NCBI GenBank assembly: GCA_002914845.1
Contig: JXTC01000180.1
Coordinates: 297,948 to 361,947, forward strand
DNA: 64,000 nt
DNA from: Trema orientale
Lineage: Eukaryota > Streptophyta > Magnoliopsida > Rosales > Cannabaceae
Reading direction: 5' to 3'
The notes beneath the pieces were generated by a model. The model made no database searches and was not told the DNA's origin. It saw nothing but the letters and a program-made list of their open reading frames with translations. Position numbers and translations under genes: made by a program. Positions within the stretch are counted from its first letter, which is position 1; every line of letters begins with the position of its first letter. Below are positions 1 to 10,338 of this stretch, one piece after another.

Positions 1-222
1 GGATTAGATTAGTCATGACTGGGTGCAACTTCGTAATTTTGATGTCGTCCAGTGATGATATGACACCTGGCAATTAGACGCCCTTGTTCGGTTTCCGGTT
101 GTTAAGTAGGCCACGGCCGTGGGCATTGGATCCATTGAGTGGAACGAGAGCCCAAAATGATTGGCCCAAATATGCCGAGCCCAAACATGAAGACTTACGG
201 AGGAATGTAGGAAATTGTTGAG

Positions 223-507
223 AAATTTAGGTGAACCAATATTTTAAATTTGATTAAGTAGATGCTCACTTTTTAAATTTTATAGCTAAATATCCAGATA
301 TATATATTTTTATATTTGGGAGATATGTTTATCTATCAATTTCAGTTACTGTACTGAAATGTATTCGATATATAATTTTTTGTACTTGGTATATAAAATT
401 TTACATTTGGTATATAAACATATATACCGGACATTTTGTTATAACATTTGATAAAGGAATACTTACTTAAATTGGACTCAAAATTTGGTCATATTTCTAT
501 AAGTCCC
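223..507 (+). repeat. Left arm of a long inverted repeat (family IR-A)
   Basis: This ~285-bp AT-rich unit starts AAATTTAGGTG and ends near TTCTATAAGTCCC. It recurs in reverse orientation at 955-1241, as a single copy at 36552-36838, and as a partial copy near 61389-61456. With the arm at 955-1241 it encloses a ~450-bp non-coding spacer, so the pair has the shape of a fold-back or long-TIR element. I could not find a convincing target-site duplication outside the arms. Confidence 0.75.
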
Positions 508-954
508 TTGATTTTTTTTCTTTTTTTCTTTTTTTTTTTAAAGCGAAATAGCCGATTTTAACACTACATGATGTATAGTAGATGTCTTTAAAAAACAATT
601 AATACAATTACATATAGTATACAACGGATTTATGCAAGACTTAGTGTGTCAATTTGATACAGTGTATAAATTGATATACTTAACACAAAGAGTGATATAG
701 CATTATTTGCTCATTTACGTATGAAAAAGAAAAACCATGATTTAGTGAAATGGTGTAGAAAAGAAAAATTTACTATAATTACTCAGTCTCATAGGAGGTT
801 GATAGTTGGTTGAACTTTTTATTTTGGTAGTTATTATAATCTATAAGACGTTTTTTGTTTACGAAATCCATTTTTGTCATTTTGTATCCCTCATTTTCAC
901 TATGGTTAGTCAAAGTTATTTTTGGAAATAATATTGCCTAATCTTTTGAAAATT

Positions 955-1241
955 GGGCCTTATAGAAATATGACTAAATTTTGAGCCCAATTTAAGTAAA
1001 TATCACTTTATCAAATGTTATCGTAAAATGTCTGTTATATATATTTATATAACAAATATAAAATTTTTTATACCAAATATAAAAAATTATATACCTAGTA
1101 CATTTTAGTACAGTAACTGAAATTGGTAGATAAACATATCTACTAAATGTAAAAATATATATACCTAGACATTTAGCTATAAAATTTAAAAGTGGACATT
1201 TACTTAATCAACTTTAAAATATTGGTCATCCACCTAAATTT
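955..1241 (-). repeat. Right arm of the long inverted repeat (family IR-A)
   Basis: This is the reverse-complement copy of the unit at 223-507, running from GGGCCTTATAG to CCACCTAAATTT. The arms are clearly diverged by many substitutions, so the structure is old. The spacer at 508-954 has a T-rich tract and no credible reading frame. Confidence 0.75.
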
Positions 1242-3650
1242 GTTTTAATCAATGGTTAAATTAAGTATATTATGTTTTAGTATATTAACGTACATGCAAA
1301 AAGAAAAAGCAAAAGCAAGTATATATCTAATTCTAACACAGGGCAAGGCAAGTGAGGCACTTGCCTTATAAGGCCTCTTGAGCCGGAAGACCCCATTTTC
1401 CTTCAGTAAATATGTATTTTTATATAAAAAGTAATACATATTAATTTGTTTTCTAGATAAATAACCTAAATTTTCTTAAGATTTAAGGCCGTTAGTAATT
1501 ATAGTTTTGAAAATGAGGCCTTAATTACTAGAGTATGTAAACCAGATGATATGTTTAAATAAGATTTGCAAAATTAAATTATTTTGAAAAACATATACTT
1601 GTTTGTAAAGGTGTAAATACACATATATTGTTAGCGTAAAATTAGAATAAATTTACATAAATCTATTTACAATCTTATCTAATATGGTCCTATGTTTAAA
1701 ATCAACTCGTAATTTTGGTCTCATGTACATCCTCCTTTAACATACTCCAGTTATCTTTCAATTACTTACATTATTGCTCTTTCAACTTAGTACTACCTCA
1801 ATATTCTTATATAGGACATCAGTGACAAAGATCATTAACTACTTTTATTTATTTATTTGTTGGGGAAAGTTGGATCATTGACGTTAATAGAATTTCTTTT
1901 AACATCACAACATACTAGAAGTAAAAGTATAGTCTACAGAAAAATTAAAAACTATGCAAAATTTAGTTAATAAAAATCTAATATTACATTATTTCATCTC
2001 AGAAGGAAGTATTGGGAAATAAAAACGTATAAGAAAGAAATAATCATAGAATTTTACTGGGAAAATAAAATTTATATGAAATTTTTTTTTTTTTTAAGAA
2101 AAAAGGACTAGAAGAATGTATTTCTATATTCATTGTTATCTATAGGCTTGATAATTTTTTTCGCCTAAGGCCCCTTATTCCCTTGAGCCGGCTCTGTGCA
2201 TATGTATACCCATGTATACAGCAATCTATGAATATATCTGTGTGCACATAAACATACATTTCCTTTTGAAATTAAAGGAGATTTTGGAGCTAAATCAACT
2301 TTGTGTGTGCAAAAATTCGTGACTGTGATGCCCCCCAAAATACAAAATATCTCTTTCACCCATTTAAAATGGACTTTCCGAGGCATTTTTATTAAGATGG
2401 TGAACACTTTATAGAATTTTACGACATGGGTCAAGTCACTAAAAGTGCTCAAAAGTATTATGGGAAAATCAATCCCCTCATTTGAGAAGGAATTCCAAAT
2501 GGGCTTTATCGAGCATAGGAATTGCTTTTATTCCTACATACTCAATATGTCTCTCTTCTCTTTTGACTCCCCTGGGGATAACAAAGTACCAACGTCAATA
2601 TATACGCAAGTGTGATGAGCCCATCTCCTATATAAATCTAAGAATCTCACACACACACACACACACACACATTTAATGTCGTTTCCCTATATGATTAGCG
2701 TACGGATCAATTATGGTTCTCAAAATCACTGAAAAAGGCTAAAGCATCGATCTCAATTTGATCTCATTCCATGCTATGATATTAATATTTTACATTTATC
2801 TAGCATACATATATGATTAGTAATTAACATAAATTAGGTTATTAAGCACTTTTATAATGATTACATGTTGATTGAGACAAGAGAAAAGCCAATAAATTAT
2901 TTTTCGGAAATCAGACCATCTATTTCGTTTTTATGTATTTACTAATCCTTTTTTGACATAGTAACTAATCAAATTTTTAAAAGATAAAAGTCAGTTATTT
3001 AGTATATTATAAATGCTCCAATTGAATAATGTGTCAAAAAAAAAATAATTGAATCGGACAGAAAAGTAGACCATTTCTAGTAGCAATAATTTTGTAGAAC
3101 ATAGAAATGAAAATTTTGAGAATGTCAGAATACTTATTATAATTTCATTGTTGGAATCCGATATATAGATGTATAAGTTTGGTAGGGAGACAGAGATGGA
3201 TCACGGCATTGCAAACTTTATAAAATTATAAAACTACCGTCCATTTGACTTATTTTTGTCATAAATTGACCACTTCGTTTTGACAATTGTCATAAATAGC
3301 GTAAAATATGTATGCAAATAAACAACCATATGGTCAACATGCAAGAGCTATGGGTGCTAGCAGAAACTAGTTAGCGTGTACGAGTGTATAAGAATTATAG
3401 GCCTTTAGACCAAACATCAATGGACAATGATCATTTCCATATTTTGAATTTAATATTTTTTAACTCAAGTTTTAATATATATATATATATATATATACTC
3501 GGGAAAATGACTACAAATAATAATGGTACGTACGTACACGTATATAAAAATCAATCAAACATGTTTATGTTATCTTTCGCAGCTCTGGTTTTTCCACTTG
3601 CAATATGGAAAAGTTTTGAATGTGTGCTCCAAATAAAGGAGGGTTAGTAG
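1242..3650. other. Intergenic repeat-derived DNA, no gene recognised
   Basis: AT-rich sequence with only short unsupported frames. Around 1344-1395 there is a 10-bp hairpin (AAGGCAAGTG, 3-nt loop, then its complement) followed by CTTGAGCCGG. A related CCTTGAGCCGGCTCTG motif appears near 2182, suggesting the two ends of an unidentified transposon remnant. A (CA)n microsatellite sits near 2647-2671. Confidence 0.5.
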
Positions 3651-3910
3651 TAAGTACTAGTGGGGCATAGATCAAAATTGTCTTGAAAATGGGATTGGTG
3701 TAGGTTTTTCAGGGAGTGTGGATCTGACCCACATGGGTTTTAAAAAGTGGAGAAGAATGGGGTAAGACTAAGGGAGATGGTTATGATTATGGCAGTCTTA
3801 TAAGGCGAAAAAGGAGTGAATTCAAAGCTCAACTTTGAAGGATATAGAGTGAGTATTCACAAATTAGATCCGTCTCTCATGCAACTAATAAAGTGAAAAG
3901 CTAGCTTATT

Positions 3911-3940
3911 AGCTCTCTCTCTCTCTCTCTCTCTCTCTCT
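3911..3940. repeat. (CT)n microsatellite
   Basis: An uninterrupted run of about 15 CT units in intergenic DNA. It lies about 1 kb beyond the MIR166 hairpin in the direction of transcription. Confidence 0.9.
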
Positions 3941-4913
3941 AACATAAGGCTTACATATTCTTTGCAACTCTCCACAAGCAAAGCCAATTTGGAGAAAATT
4001 CAACACCAAAAAGATGCATAAAACTCAACTTTGTTTTTCTTTTTATTTTGTTTACTTTTCCAATTAAGTCACATTTTCACACTCATGACCTCCATATCTT
4101 TTCTTTTTCTTTTCTTTTTTCAACGAATTTGGTGAAAACAAAGGAAGTAAAGCAAATATTAATCAATGCAAGAATGAGGAATAAGAATTTGAAATTAATT
4201 GTATATAGCTAAAGTCCAAAAAATGATTTTTAACATGTAACTAAACACAATGAAGGTGGAGTATATGACTTCTAAAATTCTATTAATAATATATAGCTTA
4301 TACAGCTGAATATATATATATATATGTATTATAGGTAGCTTATAATAATTTCAGCGCCATAAGCTGCGTAAAGAAATAAAACTACATACGACCAAAAGCT
4401 AGCTATTGTAATATTCTAGCAAAAACGCTTTACTAAATTAGTGTCGTACTAGGCCTTTAATCTATTAACACAAACATATTACGAAGTATGATTCTGCTTT
4501 ATATGCGCGTTCTCTTTAATTTGCAATTTCAAAGAACTAAGATAGAAATTACGTCATAAAAAAACAAAGAAAAATATATTAAGGAGAATAAAGAAAAGAA
4601 GGCATGTATGCATATATATATAGTCCTCTTATTATCGTATTGGATACGTTTAATGTTTCTATATATGTTCCACTTTCAAATATGTCTTCTTTGACTGTAA
4701 AACTTTATTTGGGTAGAAAACGAATATCAATTATGTATATATATATATATATAAACACGCACATGCCTATAAAGGGTTATTAATGAATTATTAATTAATA
4801 TAAGGAATTTAAACTAAAGAAGATCAAGAAATTAACTTACTTGGGAAAAGTTAAAACTGATGAGTTTGATCAATAATGCCGGAGAGGTACTTGAGAGAGT
4901 TTCTTTGAGTTGG

Positions 4914-4934
4914 GGGGAATGAAGCCTGGTCCGA
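4914..4934 (-). ncRNA. miR166: Mature miR166 (3' arm)
   Basis: The 21-nt minus-strand sequence begins UCGGACCAGG and ends CAUUCCCC. It is identical to the widely conserved plant miR165/166 guide, with the miR166 rather than the miR165 base pattern. Confidence 0.93.
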
Positions 4935-4979
4935 AATCATTCAAATAAGGTTATAATTTTCTACGCTTCAAAGGAATGG

Positions 4980-5000
4980 TCTCGAACCAGACAGCATTCC
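4980..5000 (-). ncRNA. miR166*: miR166* passenger strand (5' arm)
   Basis: The 21-nt minus-strand sequence begins GGAAUGCUGUCUGG and ends UUCGAGA. It matches the known miR166* pattern and is offset by exactly 2 nt in the duplex with the mature strand. Confidence 0.88.
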
Positions 5001-5100
5001 CCTCAACCATTCATAGAGAGAGAAGTCAGAGAAGAGAGAGAGAGAGAGAGTGATAGATTGTTTGATTTGTGATTTGGCCATGCATTGTTTTACATGGGCC

Positions 5101-5108
5101 CTTATATA
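5101..5108 (-). promoter_or_regulatory. TATA box for the MIR166 primary transcript
   Basis: The minus strand reads TATATAAG about 90-100 bp upstream of the hairpin base. A (CT)n-rich leader (5030-5052 region) lies between it and the hairpin. The expected start site is about 30 bp downstream, near 5070-5078. This is inferred from position and motif only. Confidence 0.55.
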
Positions 5109-5435
5109 CGTGAGGATGAGGAGACTGTCTCTTGTGGGCCATATGACATTATAATTCATTAGTCTATGTCTTTCTTGCTTTTCACATGGACTTGGAAACG
5201 TTAGGCTTTGTTTGCCTAGCAAGTGCTAATCGTGTTATTAGAACTAATTTTGAAGTCTCAATTTTAAGAAAAATACTAAAGGGTTCTCATAACACACCAA
5301 TTCGTGTTGGGTCTCGAGCCGTCTCAATGGAGGTATTAGACGAAATTTGAAGAAAGGTCTTTTAAAAACCAGTCTTAGTCTTTCTATTAAATTTTATTTT
5401 CCTAGTTTTTGATGTACAGAATAATTAGTTGAATC

Positions 5436-5818
5436 ACTATACTCAAAGATGGGTATTATATCTAGTTTTGTATACAATGAAAAAAAAAAATTCCAAATTG
5501 ATCGTTCAACAAATTTCTTGAGGTATGTCATCTTTTTTATCAATGCTTGTAAAATAAAACCCTATCAATAAATCTAGTGTTCAAATCAATTAGCTTTTCT
5601 GTGTTTTTTTTTCCCTTTCAAGTCCGTCATTATACTGAAAGATTGGGTATTATATCTAGTTTTGTATTAAAAAAAGAAAAAGAAAACAGATTGATCATTC
5701 AACAAATTTCTTCTGGTATTTCATCATTTTTATCATTGCTTGTAAAAAATACTTATCAATAAATCTTAGTGTTCAAATCAATTAATTTTTCTACTTTTTC
5801 CCCTTTCAAATCGTCCCT
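5436..5818 (+). repeat. ~190-bp tandem duplication
   Basis: Two imperfect copies (about 5436-5628 and 5629-5818) share ordered blocks: GGGTATTATATCTAGTTTTG, CAACAAATTTCTT, CTTGTAAAA and GTTCAAATCAATTA. No coding function is seen. Confidence 0.75.
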
Positions 5819-6269
5819 CATGCATATAGATCTAACTGGCTTAATTAGAATTCGACCTCCTTATACACTTCCTAGAATCATAGACCACTCTCACACACCC
5901 CCCCAGAATCTTAGACCTATTGAATTAGCCTTAGTTGGCAATTTTATCTAGTTTTGTATATTTTCCTTTAGACATACTTATTATTAATAATTAAACACAG
6001 TAAAAACCTAAAAGGCTAATACAACAAAAAACCTATTCTAATAAAGAACAACAACAGTAAAAAAAAATAGTTTACAATATAAATTTAGAGAACATAAATT
6101 TAAGAAAATAATAACAATATAACATAGAACTCGAAAAAATAAATTCAAAACTCTTTTATTTGAGTAGGACTTAAGAATGAATGAGTAGGACTTAAGAATG
6201 AATTCATTCAATCGATGAATAATATGTACTTAGTAATAAGAGGTTTTTTTAATTGGTATTTTTAGATGA

Positions 6270-6414
6270 GGATAGCACTATAAGTTGTCACTATCTATTA
6301 GTATGTTAATACTTACCGCAAATAGAATAAATATTATCACCAATTGAGTGGTGACAAATCATATGTGTTGGTATTAAAATTTTGGTATAAAAATTGGTAA
6401 CTCAAGCATTATCC
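6270..6414. mobile_element. Small MITE-like repeat (copy 1 of a family)
   Basis: The ends read GGATAGCACT and, inverted, GGATAATGCTTGAG. A second copy with the same ends and the internal block AAATATTATCA..ATTGAGTGGT lies at 39709-39913. It is non-coding. The terminal repeats are short and imperfect, so transposon class is not assigned. Confidence 0.5.
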
Positions 6415-6838
6415 TTTTGGATAAATAAAGTTTGTAATTTAATGAGACTAATCAAACAAATAATATAATTTAATTAGACTAATTAATTACACATTTTTTT
6501 TCTTTTTTCTTTTTGTGGTAAAAGTATTTATTGTCATTTTATGGGATTTTTTAATTTTAAATTATTTTCTATAAATATAATGAGTAATATGCTACGGATA
6601 GCAATATCTTACACCATATGAGGTACATTCATTTCAACCATTTTTTTTGAAAGTAAAACCACATTATTTAAAGTTATGTGGCTAAAAAGGATGTTACATT
6701 ATTAGTGTAAGTATTTGGTACAAAATTTTGGTGTCTCAATCTTTACCCAAGCATAATATATAAAGAAGGTAATCGATATAAATTATAACTTATATACTGT
6801 ATACAGAACTAAATACAAAATTAACTAAATACAAAATT

Positions 6839-7040
6839 AAGGAAATATTATTCCAAAAAATATTAAATTATCTAAAATAAGGCCTAAAATTAGGGGCCTT
6901 TATATTAAGGAGATATTATTCCTAAAAATATTAAATTATCTAAAATAATGCCTAAAATCGCCTTTATATACTGAATACACAATCAAATACATAATTGAGG
7001 AGATTTTATTCCTAAAAGTATAAAATTATCTAAAAATAAG
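6839..7040 (+). repeat. Three imperfect tandem units
   Basis: A block resembling GAGATATTATTCCTAAAAAT..TTAAATTATCTAAAAT occurs three times in about 200 bp, separated by a piece containing TTTATATACTGAATACA. Downstream (7041-7115) is a segment with TTAGGCGGTAACCTAAG, a small inverted repeat typical of transposon debris. Confidence 0.6.
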
Positions 7041-7115
7041 GTAAGGGCCTTGATGGCTGAAGGAGCCTTAGGCGGTAACCTAAGTTACTTATCGCTTGCC
7101 TAAGTTACCTACCCC

Positions 7116-10100
7116 TTTAACTGGTCTTGGTGGGTCGTAAACTTAATATGTGATGCTAAACTATTATATGTGCCCAAATATTGATGGCAAATCACTATTA
7201 TCAATTTTGTAACGTTGTTAATCAATAAATTACACAACAAAATCATGTGATTGAGTTTCGTTTTGTCATTCACACACAAAAAAAAAAAAAAAATCCAAAA
7301 GCAAAAGGAAAATGATACAAAATTACAAATGCACTTTCTCTACCTAATATGGTTTGATAATTTCGAGAAATAGAAATATTTTCTGTAACAAACAATTATC
7401 ATTCTTTGACAATTATTGTTTTTGTGATTGCAAACATAATTTGATATAACTACATCTCTTCGAATGTGGAGGGTTTTAAATTCGAATCTCATCCCTCGAG
7501 TCCTAAAATTTTCAAGTTCTGAAAAAATTTCATTATATGTGTATTTCCAGCAAATTTTCACCACCATAAAATTACTAGTTGAAGGAAATACGGAAGTTTC
7601 CAAGATGTCAAAAGCTAGAATAGAAAATATTTAATGTAGTTTGGTGGAGAAAATCAAGGCCATATTTTGTTGTCATTGAAAATTAATAGGTACTTCAAAT
7701 AAAGGAAGGATTTGATCTGTATTCAGGTCAAAACAAGAGATTGTTTAAGCATCAAGTTGATAAAGACTTATAAAAAGCTAGTTCTCTAGTCTCTTCAAAC
7801 CAGCTGCCTACCCCTATCTATTACTAGCTAATATTTAGCCATATCACATTAATCATCCGATAGGGACAAATAAATATATATACATTACCAAAAAAATTTA
7901 AATAAACCCATTTTAAAAATCGTTTAGTAGACCATTTAGGTTAACTTACTGAGGCAAAAAGGCATATTAGTGTAAAATGATGTTGGGATATGGATCTTTG
8001 AAGATTGTCTTCTCTTTTGCTTTAATTTGCACTCGAGGAAAAAGGGTAGATCTGATATGTAGGGATAGCCTTAATTGATTAAGGGCAGACCCTTAATGGT
8101 GTGTGATTCCTATCTTATTTGGAAAGAAACGCAGGTTGGCCTGTTAAAGCTTGTGCAAAGCCAAGAAAGAAACAAATAAAAGGAGAGAAGGTACAGAGGG
8201 AAGAGAAAAATTAAAAAGCATCTAAAAGAGAAAAAGAGTTCATTAAGTGATGTTACTTCAGTACTGTGTTTCATAAATCAAATTAGTACGTACCCCATTT
8301 ATATATATATATAAATTCTATTAGACATGATCCTAATATGACTAAGTTATGTTGCTAATTCGATATTTTGAATATTTTTATATTAATAATGTTACTAAGT
8401 TGAACAACTGGGTGTTGTGATTTTCATACAATTTTACAATATGTATTGCGTTTAATTATTTTGAGGTTTTAAGTAATACATGCAACAAGGATCATTACGT
8501 GCTACACATGTAGGGTTAAAAGAAGCAATAATTATGGTACTAATCAACAATAAACTCTTCCACACAACCTGTATGCGGAAAAGCATCACAAAAACTAGGC
8601 CATGAGATTTGACTTTTTTTTTTTTCTTCTTTTTTGACATTTCTTCTGTATCAGTGATCTGACTCCACATGGGGCGAAGATTGTTTTGCTCTGGATACAC
8701 ACCTTGTTGAGCCTAATTTTGAGACCAATCATAATTTGACCCTTTTAGAGGATTACTTATCAACTTCTATTTTGTTAAGTTGCTTGTCTTTCTGCTGCAC
8801 TAATTTTGGTAACAACACTTGATGATAGCTTGTAATTATTAATGCTTTTTCGCATTCTTTCAAACTATACTTTATAGATTCAGCAGCCGTCAAGTATTCA
8901 AACAAGGCATATATCTCTTATATTGCTTGACGGCACCTCGTTGGACTCTTTTATTTTGTTTTATTTATTTGTCTACTTTTTCATAGAATAGGTAGGTAAG
9001 TTAAGGAGCTGAACCTAACGAGAATATTAAGTTGGACCTACTGTTAATTTAGGGGCATAATAAATAGTGAAACTTAATTTTGTAATACATTATTTAGATG
9101 AGACTATGAGGTCACGTGATAGATGACTTATACTAGATGTTGACAAGAAATTAAAAAAAAAAAATAAGACTTGCTCATATACATTTTTGTTTTGTGTTTA
9201 TTATTTTTTAAAATGAAAGAATGGTTGAATCTTCTCAAAAATTTGCTTAAAAAATAAACAACAAAAAACACGAATCAAAATATATCCAAACAAGCCTAAG
9301 TCTCGATTTTTAAATTTTCTCTTTCCTTTTGTCGTACTCCAAATTCTCCTAATACCATGCCCAAAAGACATTTGGGGTTCTTCTCAAAAGAAAATCTGAG
9401 TGCCATACCAAAAGTAAAGAGAGATTCTTATATTTAGTGATACACTGATACTAGTAATCCAAGATTATTACTCTATTCTACCATTATACTTAACCAAAAA
9501 TATTCAAAAGAAAGTTTATAGAGCTTAAGATTAGATAGCAAAAAATTAAAGGGAGCGTCCTTTTGACTAGCATTTTTTTGCTTCCAAAGATGGGACACGG
9601 TTTGCTTAAAAAGTCATCTTTTGCTATTAAATTGCAAAAACAACTTCACCAATGGGCGCTTTACTATCCATGGGCATCTTTTTTCTTTTGCTTTAAGAGC
9701 TTTTCATAATGAAGCTTACCAGAAATAAGCAAAACGAGAAGTCAAGCATAATTTCCACACTTACAAAGCACAATTTTATGGGGCCCTTACAAGTCTTTGC
9801 CCTTCACTTTTGATCTCTACAATTATGGCTATGCAGTATGCAAACATCACTTCTCACACTCTACCAAGCAAAGTTTGCCTAATTTAAGCATACAATCTTT
9901 CACTGAAACCAAAAATTTTGTTCGTAATGGTTTACTAAGTACTGTCTTATGCAACATCAGGCAACAAAAGTCTAATACAATTTATACTTTCAGATTACAA
10001 TAGCTGTAAAAGACGACTGCAGTTTTCATTCTTTTACCGTTTGAAAAAGAAAAAGTTGGATACCAGAAGAGACTGATACCAACGGCGATTCGATTATTTG

Positions 10101-10338
10101 AAAAAAGGATACAAACAGCCTTTCTTTGACAACTAAGCAAATAAATAAGAAAATGTAAGTCTTTTGTATACGTAAAACATATAAGTTACAGAAAATTTAC
10201 ACTCATAAATTACACACAGTACTGCTGCAACAAGTAGCAGCTACATAAACAAAGTGCATATGTTTTACAGACAGCGAAGACTATGAGAGAAATGAGACCT
10301 TTCTCAGCTTATAAATTAAGGATGACTTACCAGGAAAC
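7116..10338. other. Intergenic, no gene recognised
   Basis: No reading frame here has recognisable protein similarity. The stretch contains A/T homopolymers, a (TA)n run near 8300, a small hairpin at 8886-8934 (GCCGTCAAG against CTTGACGGC) and a conserved-looking block at 9540-9800 that may be degraded transposon. The last part lies downstream of the WVD2-like gene and probably includes its 3' untranslated region. Confidence 0.5.

Larger units (their letters stand above)
4900..5012 (-). ncRNA. MIR166: MIR166 precursor hairpin
   Basis: The minus strand folds into a microRNA precursor. The 5' arm carries the miR166* sequence (4980-5000), and the 3' arm carries mature miR166 (4914-4934), which starts UCGGACCAGGCUUC. 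The two 21-mers pair with a small internal mismatch (C/U, U/U) and G-U wobbles and leave 2-nt 3' overhangs at both ends, as expected for DCL1 products. The lower stem continues (GGTTGAGG against CCCCCAACT), as does the upper stem (CCATTC against GAATGA), below a ~35-nt loop region. In plants miR166 directs cleavage of class III HD-ZIP mRNAs, which set leaf polarity and vascular and meristem patterning. Upstream on the minus strand lie a CT-rich leader and a TATA box. The ends given for the precursor are approximate. Confidence 0.93.

Noticed and set aside
1344..2205. A complete transposon between the two GAGCCGG motifs
   Set aside because: The motifs are not clearly inverted termini, and no target duplication was found.
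4968..5222. 84-codon minus-strand open frame
   Set aside because: It overlaps the MIR166 5' arm, leader and TATA box and has no protein similarity; the microRNA explains the sequence.
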